5,356 bases of DNA from Deltaproteobacteria bacterium (GCA_020440745.1 JAGRNM010000109.1:1-5356); one strand, 5' to 3'. Numbered from the stretch's first letter, positions 1-5,171 are shown. A program made the numbers and translations. The notes: generated from the sequence alone by a model not told the origin.

Positions 1-714
1 ATTAATGCCTGTCCCTACTGCTGTACCGCCTAAGGCTAGTTCGTAGAGACCAGGAAGACTTTGCTCTAGACGCTTTAGGTTGTCATCCAATTGAGAAACA
101 TAGCCGGAAAACTCTTGGCCTAAGCTTAAAGGGACCGCATCTTGTAAGTGGGTGCGGCCAATTTTGATGATTTTTTCAAAGGCCTTTTGTTTCTTTGCCA
201 GAGCGTCTCGCAAAATTTTTACCGCAGGCATGAGCGTGTGAACAAATTCCTCCGCTGCTGCAATGTGCATGGCGGTGGGGAAAGTGTCGTTGGAGCTTTG
301 GCTCATGTTGACGTGGTCGTTGGGATGAATAGGATTTTTACTGCCTTTTTCTCCACCGGCAATCTCAATGGCACGATTGGAGATGACTTCGTTGACATTC
401 ATGTTGCTTTGGGTGCCGCTACCTGTCTGCCAAACTCTTAGCGGAAATTCTTGGTCTAGTTTGCCTGCTAAAATTTCGTCGGCAGCTTGGGCAATCAGTT
501 GGCATTTTTCTTCAGGCAGTTTGCCTAAATCGCGGTTAGTGAGGGCTGCGGCTTTTTTTAAGATGGCCATGCCTCGGATGACGGCTTTGGGGATAAGGTC
601 TTCTCCAATATCAAAGTGGGTGAGGCTTCTTGCTGTCTGTGCGCCCCAGTAATGTTGGGCTGGGACTTTGATTTCTCCCATACTGTCGGTTTCGGTACGA
701 AATGTTTGAGTCAT
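1..714 (-). CDS. fumC: Class II fumarate hydratase, N-terminal 238 residues (partial)
   Basis: Class II fumarase reversibly hydrates fumarate to L-malate in the TCA cycle; it is an iron-independent cytoplasmic homotetramer. The reading frame is open from ATG at 714-712 to the window edge, giving 238 codons, about half of the usual 460-470 residues. Visible family blocks are the N-terminal DSMGEIKVPAQHYWGAQT (residues 10-27), WQTGSGTQSNMNVNEV (95-110), the HPNDHVNMSQSSND substrate-binding stretch (130-143), GRTHLQDAVPLSLGQE (186-201) with the catalytic-type THLQD, and LALGGTAVGTGIN ending at 238. The C-terminal signature loop (GSSxMPxKxN) lies outside the window. The WGAQT and HPNDHVN blocks favour fumarase over aspartase or argininosuccinate lyase, although aspartase is a close relative. 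An AAGGAA ribosome binding site lies about 7 nt before the start (complement of 721-726). No damage is seen. It is divergent from the SET gene. Confidence 0.95.
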   Translation of the reverse strand, partial: MTQTFRTETDSMGEIKVPAQHYWGAQTARSLTHFDIGEDLIPKAVIRGMAILKKAAALTNRDLGKLPEEKCQLIAQAADEILAGKLDQEFPLRVWQTGSGTQSNMNVNEVISNRAIEIAGGEKGSKNPIHPNDHVNMSQSSNDTFPTAMHIAAAEEFVHTLMPAVKILRDALAKKQKAFEKIIKIGRTHLQDAVPLSLGQEFSGYVSQLDDNLKRLEQSLPGLYELALGGTAVGTGIN

Positions 715-740
715 GGTAATTTCCTTATTTAGCTTTTAAA

Positions 741-822
741 ATCCTTCTCTGCTAAGGGAAGGGGAGGGGTTTTGGTCCTCGGGTTCCTAGCGCTGGGACC
801 ACTTCTCCTCGGATGAGGAGGG
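741..822. repeat. G-rich structured intergenic element with three inverted repeats
   Basis: This roughly 80-bp block between the divergent fumC and SET genes is clearly more GC-rich than the AT-rich DNA on both sides. It contains three consecutive potential hairpins: 743-750 with 755-762 (8 bp, one G-U, 4-nt loop), GGTCC 774-778 with GGACC 796-800 (long loop containing the AGCGCT palindrome), and CTCCTC 805-810 with GAGGAG 815-820 (perfect 6 bp, loop GGAT). CTTCTC begins the outer two hairpins (744-749 and 802-807). Because the flanking genes diverge, it is not needed as a terminator for either. It could be a dispersed hairpin repeat, a leader structure for one of the genes, or a regulator site. 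The hairpins are seen directly; membership in a repeat family is inference. Confidence 0.45.
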
Positions 823-892
823 TAATTTATTGTTTTTAATTTCTTAAGCTACTTGCGGCTTTAATTGGCTTTGCGCTAAAGGAAATTTTCTA

Positions 893-1357
893 ATGAGTCC
901 AAGGAAAAAAAAACAAGCTCCTCGATTTTCTGAGGTCATGGTGGAAAATTATCCTAACCTTTGTTTAGAAGAAACCGAGGTGGGTCAGGGTATTTTTGCC
1001 GAAAGAGACTTTAGAGTAGGCGATTTGGCTGGTGAGGTGCTGGGAGATCTTTATGACGAAGAAGACTTTGAGTCGGATTATTGTATGGATTTGGCTGGCC
1101 CCTGGGTTTTAGAGCCTCGTAATATTTTTCGTTATATCAATCATAGTTGTGAGCCTAATTGCGAACTTTTTGTCTACGATGATTCTGAAGATACTAGGGT
1201 TTTTGTAGAAGTGATTCGCCCTATTAAAAAAGGGGAAGAGCTGACTATTGATTATGCTTGGGCTGCAGAAAAGTCTATCCCTTGTCTTTGTGGTAAAAAA
1301 GTTTGTCGTGGTTGGATCGTTGCGGCTGATCAATTGGATGAGGTAGAAAAGAATTAA
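893..1357 (+). CDS. Stand-alone SET-domain protein lysine methyltransferase
   Basis: A 154-residue protein made almost entirely of a SET domain, which transfers a methyl group from S-adenosylmethionine to lysine side chains of proteins. Motifs seen in order: a lysine/arginine-rich N-terminus (PRKKKQAPR, 3-11); GQGIFAERDF (31-40), the usual SET opening; FRYINHSCEPNCEL (79-92), containing the NHSCxPN pseudoknot motif; GEELTIDYAW (114-123), with the catalytic-type tyrosine at 121; and a post-SET CxCGxxxCRGW cluster (131-141), which with the cysteine of NHSC would bind one zinc ion. All diagnostic residues are present, so the enzyme is probably active. There is no signal peptide, so it should be cytoplasmic. 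The start is supported by AAAGGA about 9 nt upstream. The substrate is unknown; in bacteria with such proteins, DNA-binding or ribosomal proteins and host histones have been considered. The next gene starts 95 bp downstream, so it may be a separate transcription unit. Confidence 0.93.
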   Translation: MSPRKKKQAPRFSEVMVENYPNLCLEETEVGQGIFAERDFRVGDLAGEVLGDLYDEEDFESDYCMDLAGPWVLEPRNIFRYINHSCEPNCELFVYDDSEDTRVFVEVIRPIKKGEELTIDYAWAAEKSIPCLCGKKVCRGWIVAADQLDEVEKN

Positions 1358-1440
1358 TGTCTTAAATTAAGCTTGTTTTTTGCCTTAAAATCCCTTGATC
1401 TTCCAGATAGCTTAATAGCATCGTGTTTGCTTCTTAGAAG

Positions 1441-1446
1441 AGGGAG
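1441..1446 (+). promoter_or_regulatory. Ribosome binding site fixing the TTG start of the sigma factor gene
   Basis: AGGGAG is followed by a 6-nt spacer and TTG at 1453. No ATG lies near the N-terminus: the first in-frame ATG codons are residues 35 and 37, inside conserved region 2. TTG is therefore the best start. Confidence 0.75.
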
Positions 1447-1452
1447 TTTCTT

Positions 1453-1998
1453 TTGGATTCGGAAGAAAGTATTGTTAAAGCTGCTGCTCAGGGCGAAACC
1501 AAAGCCTTTGAGCTTTTGGTTAAAAAATACCAACGTTATGTCTATTTTTTATCTATGCGTATGGTAGGCAGCGAGACTTTGGCCGATGACATCACACAAA
1601 GAGCCTTTATGAAGGCCTATCGTGCATTATCTAAGTTTGAGTTTCGTTCTTCTTTTAAAACCTGGTTGAGTGTGATTACGCTTAACCTTTGTCGGACCGA
1701 GTTGGCTAAGAAAAAGCGCATTCAGGTAGAAGTGCCAGAGGGCTTAAGTGACGATTCAGAAGAAAAACAAGAGGCCTATGAAGACTTAGCCCATCAACGT
1801 TATTATCTTAAACAAGCCTTAGAACACCTGCCCGCTAGACAAAAAGAAGTAGTGATTTTAAGGATTTATCAGGAAAAAACCTTTAAAGACATTGCTAGTA
1901 TGTTAGAAAGTAGCGAATCTGCAGTTAAAGTTAACTTTCACTATGCGATGAAGAGTCTAAGAGAATGGGTAAAAAAGAGGGATTTAAGCCATGAATAA
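1453..1998 (+). CDS. ECF-type sigma-70 family RNA polymerase sigma factor
   Basis: A 181-residue two-domain sigma factor that would direct RNA polymerase to a stress- or signal-specific regulon. Region 2 spans roughly residues 18-82, with the core-binding and -10 recognition helices visible as ETLADDITQRAFMKAYRAL (41-59) and SSFKTWLSVITLNLCR (66-81). An acidic linker (about 93-111) follows. Region 4 (about 117-174) has ALEHLPARQKEVVILR (122-137) and the helix-turn-helix FKDIASMLESSESAVKVNF (144-162), which would read the -35 element. Regions 1 and 3 are absent, as in ECF factors (group IV). Translation starts at TTG. The coding sequence overlaps the next gene by 8 nt, a common arrangement for a sigma factor with its anti-sigma factor. 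No convincing autoregulated promoter could be picked in the 95 bp upstream. Class assignment within ECF groups would need profile searching. Confidence 0.93.
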   Translation: MDSEESIVKAAAQGETKAFELLVKKYQRYVYFLSMRMVGSETLADDITQRAFMKAYRALSKFEFRSSFKTWLSVITLNLCRTELAKKKRIQVEVPEGLSDDSEEKQEAYEDLAHQRYYLKQALEHLPARQKEVVILRIYQEKTFKDIASMLESSESAVKVNFHYAMKSLREWVKKRDLSHE

Positions 1999-2509
1999 AG
2001 ACAACTTAGAAGAAAAACTAACATGGGTGGCTTTGGGAGAGGCTTCTTTAAGCTCTGAAGAGGAAGACTTTTTAAAAAGAGACCCAGAATTACAGGAGAT
2101 TTTCTTGCAAAACCAAGAGCTCTTAAGCCAATTGAAAGCTCTATCCTTAGAGGATCCGGGAGAACTTTTCTTTAGGAAGCAGTTAAAAAGTATTCAGGAC
2201 TTGCTTCAAAAAGAAAAAAAGACTTCCTATTTTTCTTGGAACTGGCTGGCCGTGGCGGCAGTTTTATTATTATGTATAGGACTGTTTCGTTTAAACCCTT
2301 GGGATCACCATTCAGGAGCTTCCCAGGCTAAGCTTGAGGTGCAGGAATTAGAGAGAACTTTGGTAGAATTAAGTCCTAGTGAAGAAGACAGTCTCTTGGG
2401 CTTAGCCCTTCCTAGCGGAGAGGACCCTTGGATGGACTTAGAGTCTTTGGATCAAGAAGAATTAAAGATACTGATTAAATCCTTAGAAAAAGTGGAGGAA
2501 CGAGCATGA
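1991..2509 (+). CDS. Single-pass membrane protein, probable anti-sigma factor
   Basis: A 172-residue protein that I do not recognise by family. It has an acidic, helical N-terminal part of about 80 residues (no signal peptide), one hydrophobic segment at about 83-99 (WNWLAVAAVLLLCIGLF), and an acidic C-terminal part of about 70 residues. The KEKK-rich stretch just before the membrane segment (74-77) favours an inside-facing N-terminus, leaving the C-terminus in the periplasm. This topology and the position directly after an ECF sigma gene, with an 8-nt overlap, suggest an anti-sigma factor whose cytoplasmic part holds the sigma factor. The zinc-binding HxxxCxxC motif of ZAS anti-sigma factors is absent; the only cysteine (95) is within the membrane segment. 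The stop overlaps the next start as ATGA, so all three genes are probably co-translated. The function rests mainly on context. Confidence 0.7.
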   Translation: MNKDNLEEKLTWVALGEASLSSEEEDFLKRDPELQEIFLQNQELLSQLKALSLEDPGELFFRKQLKSIQDLLQKEKKTSYFSWNWLAVAAVLLLCIGLFRLNPWDHHSGASQAKLEVQELERTLVELSPSEEDSLLGLALPSGEDPWMDLESLDQEELKILIKSLEKVEERA

Positions 2510-3003
2510 AGCTCTTAAGAAAAAGTAGTCTTATTGTCCTTGCCCTTAGTTTCTTATTCTCCTCTAGCCTTGGTGCTTCTTCGGAGGAGGATACTTTAGA
2601 AAAAGCCCAGCAGTTGATTATGCAACGTATGACTCGGGAGCTAAATTTAAATGGAGAAGAGTCTCAGCAGATGGAAGAGATTTTTAAAGCCCACCGAGAA
2701 AAACGTAATCAATTAAGGGCCGAGATGCTTCAGTTACGGGAGGCCATGAAGACGGCTCGGGAAAAAGACGACAAAGACGCCCTTCAAGCCCACTTCAAAC
2801 GCTTACGTCAAAATGAAGAAGAGCAAAGGGGCCTAAGGCAGCAGCTTTTAAAAGAGGTACAGCTTGTTTTAAAGGATGAAGAACGACAAGCAGACTTTGT
2901 GCTTTTGATGGGGGAACTCAATAGTGAGGTTCAGCAAGCCCGCAAGATTCGTCAAGAGCAAGATGTGCGTCGCGTCAAGGCCTTACAAAAACTGCAAAAC
3001 TAG
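2506..3003 (+). CDS. Secreted Spy/CpxP/CnrX-like helical protein, probable periplasmic sensor
   Basis: A 165-residue protein with a signal peptide: positive MKLLRK, a hydrophobic core (about 8-22), and likely cleavage near 23-25 (SLGA then SSEED). The mature part is almost wholly charged helix, with ELNLNGEESQQMEEIF at 45-60 resembling the LTxxQ-type segment of Spy, CpxP and ZraP proteins, followed by long basic/acidic heptad-like helices to the C-terminus. Such proteins act in the periplasm as chaperones or metal and stress sensors; CnrX is the sensor partner of a membrane anti-sigma factor. Only two histidines (63 and 96) and no cysteines are present, so a strong metal site is not evident. 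GGAGG lies 8 nt before the ATG, and the start overlaps the upstream stop. As third gene after a sigma factor and putative anti-sigma, it probably senses the signal. A chaperone role in the regulon is the main alternative. Confidence 0.78.
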   Translation: MKLLRKSSLIVLALSFLFSSSLGASSEEDTLEKAQQLIMQRMTRELNLNGEESQQMEEIFKAHREKRNQLRAEMLQLREAMKTAREKDDKDALQAHFKRLRQNEEEQRGLRQQLLKEVQLVLKDEERQADFVLLMGELNSEVQQARKIRQEQDVRRVKALQKLQN

Positions 3004-3380
3004 TCCGTCTTTAAGAGTGCTTCTGTCATCAAGGAGGCTAGCAGCTTTTCCATGCCTGGGGACTTTCCTACATAATCTAATAATTGAATAGTCGTGTTGG
3101 GGAATTTTTTTTGTTTTGTTTGAATCAGTCTAGGAATATCCTGATGTACATGTCGGCCCTGACTTAAAAAATAAGGCAGAATTAAAATTTTTTTAAAATC
3201 ATTTTGACAGGCAGCGTCAATCCCTTGTTCGATGCTGGGTTCCGCCAGTTCTAAAAACACAGCTTTAATAGGATGTTTGATTTTTTTTTCTAAAACTTGA
3301 GCTAGCTGTTTTACTTCTTCATTAGCTTCTTTTTTGCGAGAACCGTGGGCGACTAGTAAAATTGTTTGAGTCTTATTCAT
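3000..3380 (-). CDS. Small CbiX/SirB-type sirohydrochlorin chelatase
   Basis: A 126-residue single-domain chelatase of the CbiX/SirB family, which inserts a divalent metal (cobalt for cobalamin, iron for siroheme, nickel in some archaeal forms) into sirohydrochlorin in the cytoplasm. Seen motifs are LLVAHGSRKKEAN (8-20) with the catalytic-type histidine 12, a middle FLELAEPSI segment (42-50), and ILPYFLSQGRHVHQDIP (67-83), where the family's second metal-binding histidine is at 77. The length matches the short homodimeric CbiX form rather than the roughly 250-residue two-domain enzymes. The metal cannot be told from sequence alone, and no other cobalamin or siroheme gene is in the window. The 5' region shows no clear ribosome binding site. 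It is convergent with the sensor gene, their stop codons sharing CTAG at 3000-3003, and divergent from the universal stress gene. Confidence 0.9.
   Translation of the reverse strand: MNKTQTILLVAHGSRKKEANEEVKQLAQVLEKKIKHPIKAVFLELAEPSIEQGIDAACQNDFKKILILPYFLSQGRHVHQDIPRLIQTKQKKFPNTTIQLLDYVGKSPGMEKLLASLMTEALLKTD
3334..3362 (+). promoter_or_regulatory. Candidate sigma-70 promoter for the universal stress gene
   Basis: TTGCGA (3334-3339), a 17-nt spacer, and TAAAAT (3357-3362) match the -35 and -10 consensus at 4/6 and 5/6. Transcription would start near 3369, about 36 nt before the ATG at 3405. It lies inside the 5' end of the oppositely oriented chelatase gene, as it must, since only 24 bp separate the two starts. 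It was found by eye and could be chance in AT-rich DNA. Confidence 0.35.
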
Positions 3381-3404
3381 AAATCGGTCTAGAGTTTAAA
3401 CTGG

Positions 3405-4307
3405 ATGACTCAAAGACCTCAACAAATCTTATGTCCGGTGGATTTTGACGAGACTTCTTGGAAGGCCTTAAAAAAAGCTTCCTTGTTGGCTTCTACCTGG
3501 CAGGCTTCTTTATTAGCTTTTCATGTGGTTCAAGAGTTTCCTTACGAGGGAGCCAGTGTCCCCGGTGATTTAGTTTCTCTTATGGGACAATGGGAAAAAG
3601 ACGCTCTTAAGGCCTTAGAAGAAAAAGTCAGTAGCTTAGTGGATCCAAAAGTTGAGGCTTCTTCTAAAGTAACCACGGGTGTGCCTTATGAAGAAATTCT
3701 TCAGTGCTTAAAAGAAGAGCCTGCAGACTTAGTTCTTTTGGGTCCTGATCGCCATGGAAGCCTAGCTTCTTTAGTCTTAGGGCGTCATACAGAGACTGTA
3801 GTGCGCAACACTAGGACGCCTGTGTGGATCGAAAAAAGTCCAGAGGGTGCTTCCGGTTTGCCTAAAAAGGTAGCTTTTTTAACGGATTTTTCTCCTGCTT
3901 CCTTGGATGCCGCCTCTCAAGCCTTGCCTTGGGTAGAGCTTTTAGGAGCTAAGTTTTCTTTAGTTCATATTTTGGAGCCCTTTGTTTTACCTGCTTTTAG
4001 TTTGGTAGATCCCAAGGAGTACGAAAAATCCCTTTCTGAGCTAGCCAGCCAAAGGATGGAAGACTTCCAAAAACAATTAAATTTAAAAAATTTAGACTGG
4101 GAAAAATTACTTTTGCATAATTCCTTAGAAAAGGCCCTTAAGGATTTGGTAGAAAAAAAAGCAGTGGATTTGATTGTTCTTTCTACCCATGGCCGTACGG
4201 CCATGGCCAAAAAAAAGCTAGGTACCACCGCTACTCAAATTTTACGTCACCTTCCTTGCTCGGCTCTCGTATTAAGACCTAAGACTTTGGATTTTTCCTG
4301 GTTATGA
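3405..4307 (+). CDS. Tandem universal stress protein (two UspA domains)
   Basis: A 300-residue cytoplasmic protein with two UspA folds, at about 6-143 and 153-292. Each begins with a typical strand: ILCPVDFDETSWKAL (8-22) and VAFLTDFSPASLDAA (156-170). Domain 2 ends with STHGRTAMAKKKLGTTA (260-276), close to the G-2x-G-9x-G-(S/T) nucleotide-binding pattern with the commonly seen first Gly-to-Ser change. Domain 1 has GPDRHGSLASLVLGRHTE (113-130), where the second glycine and the final Ser/Thr are replaced, so it probably binds ATP poorly or not at all. UspA proteins respond to starvation, oxidative or envelope stress; tandem ones often pair one binding and one degenerate domain. The start is the natural one, three to four residues before the first strand, but there is no good ribosome binding site. 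A 20-bp perfect palindrome lies in the part encoding the domain 2 motif. Confidence 0.92.
   Translation: MTQRPQQILCPVDFDETSWKALKKASLLASTWQASLLAFHVVQEFPYEGASVPGDLVSLMGQWEKDALKALEEKVSSLVDPKVEASSKVTTGVPYEEILQCLKEEPADLVLLGPDRHGSLASLVLGRHTETVVRNTRTPVWIEKSPEGASGLPKKVAFLTDFSPASLDAASQALPWVELLGAKFSLVHILEPFVLPAFSLVDPKEYEKSLSELASQRMEDFQKQLNLKNLDWEKLLLHNSLEKALKDLVEKKAVDLIVLSTHGRTAMAKKKLGTTATQILRHLPCSALVLRPKTLDFSWL
4187..4206. repeat. Perfect 20-bp palindrome inside the universal stress gene
   Basis: CCATGGCCGTACGGCCATGG is its own reverse complement over all 20 bases and does not extend further. It encodes part of the THGRTAMA nucleotide-binding loop and is markedly more GC-rich than the surrounding gene. 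With no spacer it would make a cruciform or a two-fold symmetric protein site rather than a normal RNA hairpin. A function is not shown. Confidence 0.9.
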
Positions 4308-4349
4308 TGTGTCATTTTTTTTGTTTGTTAGTGTTTCTAGACAGAAAGG

Positions 4350-4381
4350 CTAGCAACTAAGCATCAATAACTAGCAATTAA
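4350..4381. repeat. Short direct repeat upstream of lgt
   Basis: CTAGCAACTAA (4350-4360) recurs as CTAGCAATTAA (4371-4381), matching 10 of 11 bases with a 21-bp period, about two helical turns. The second copy ends 7 bp before the lgt start codon. It might be a tandem regulator site or chance similarity in AT-rich DNA. No clear promoter or ribosome binding site was found in this 81-bp gap (4308-4388). Confidence 0.4.
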
Positions 4382-4388
4382 TACGAAT

Positions 4389-5171
4389 ATGCATCCTGTT
4401 TTATTTGAAATTGGCTCCTTTAAGCTTCATAGTTATGGTCTTCTTATTGCCATTGGTTTTTTAATGGCTTTGCAGTGGATTAGGTATCGTTCGGCTAAAG
4501 AGGGGCTTAATCCTAAGCAGATGACGGATTTTGCCTTTTATTTGATGTTGGTTGGTTTAGTAGGTTCTAGGATTGCCTTTATTTTAGTAGAGAACCCCGC
4601 TTATTACTTGAAAAGACCCTGGGAGGCCTTCTATCTCTGGCAAGGGGGTTTAGTTTTTTATGGTGGGGTAGTAGCTGCTTTAATTTTTTCCATTTATTTT
4701 TTTAAAAAAAAGAAATTAGATTTTTGGAAAGTCGCTGACATTTTAGCTCCTGGCTTGGCCTTAGGCCATGCCTTTGGGCGTTTGGGCTGCTTTATGGCTG
4801 GGTGTTGCCACGGTAAGACTTGTGATCCCCATGCTTGGTACGGGGTGACTTTTCCAGAGGGGAGTACCCAATTGGCTCCTACGGGTATGCCTTTGTATCC
4901 CACTCAATTAATGGAGTCGGTTTTTGAATTTTTGCTTTTTGGATTTTTGGCTTGGAAAATAAGCAAAAAAGCCTTTGACGGGCAAATCGTTCTCCTATAC
5001 TTAATTTTTTATTCTTTATTTCGGGTGGGAATCGAGGTGTTGCGGGGCGACTTAGAACGAGGTTTTATTATCCAAGATTATTTAAGTTATTCTCAGGGCA
5101 TCGGTTTAATTTTAATTGTGGCTGCTACACTTTTTCTATGGATGCGCCGAAAACAAAGTAAGACAAAGTAA
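4389..5171 (+). CDS. lgt: Prolipoprotein diacylglyceryl transferase
   Basis: Lgt transfers diacylglycerol from phosphatidylglycerol to the lipobox cysteine of prolipoproteins in the inner membrane, the first step of lipoprotein maturation. The 260 residues, slightly short of the usual 260-300, contain about seven hydrophobic segments. Family marks seen: FKLHSYGLLIAIGF (11-24), VGSRIAFILVE (58-68), WQGGLVFYGG (84-93), GHAFGRLGCFMAGCCHG (126-142), PLYPTQLMES (168-177), and YSLFRVGIEVLRGD (208-221), which carries the Tyr-Arg-Glu set matching Y235, R239 and E243 of E. coli. The essential signature arginine is R131. Compared with E. coli, the signature Asn is Cys134 and the GGMSFHGG histidine is Tyr91, as in the Cys-rich GCCxG subgroup. 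The start fits the family N-terminus but has no evident ribosome binding site. It is followed after 35 bp by a probable lipoprotein gene, a likely Lgt substrate. Confidence 0.95.
   Translation: MHPVLFEIGSFKLHSYGLLIAIGFLMALQWIRYRSAKEGLNPKQMTDFAFYLMLVGLVGSRIAFILVENPAYYLKRPWEAFYLWQGGLVFYGGVVAALIFSIYFFKKKKLDFWKVADILAPGLALGHAFGRLGCFMAGCCHGKTCDPHAWYGVTFPEGSTQLAPTGMPLYPTQLMESVFEFLLFGFLAWKISKKAFDGQIVLLYLIFYSLFRVGIEVLRGDLERGFIIQDYLSYSQGIGLILIVAATLFLWMRRKQSKTK

Noticed and set aside
148..652. Two open frames on the plus strand (148-441 and 368-652)
   Set aside because: They lie opposite the well-conserved fumC coding sequence and have no family resemblance.
705..712. TTTGAGTC octamer as a general regulatory motif
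   Set aside because: It occurs at 705, 1067, 3365 and (reversed) 3407, but two copies are Met-Thr-Gln start codons and one is deep in the SET gene, so codon use explains most of it.
774..822. T-box-like GTGGTCCC segment on the minus strand upstream of fumC
   Set aside because: It lacks the T-box core sequence and a following terminator, and fumC is not an expected T-box target.
1109..1333. Minus-strand frame inside the SET gene
   Set aside because: It is antisense to conserved SET motifs, with no ribosome binding site or recognisable product.
1361..1381. CTTAAATTAAG followed by a T-run as a terminator for the SET gene
   Set aside because: The stem is all but one pair A-T with almost no loop, so it would not form a stable hairpin.
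3965..4228. Minus-strand frame inside the universal stress gene
   Set aside because: It is the antisense shadow of UspA domain 2.
4334..4347. TTTCT/AGAAA inverted repeat after the universal stress gene as a terminator
   Set aside because: The stem has only 5 bp, is AT-rich, and has no following T-run; the T-run (about 4314-4322) comes before it.
4694..4903. Minus-strand frame inside lgt
   Set aside because: It is antisense to the conserved Lgt signature.
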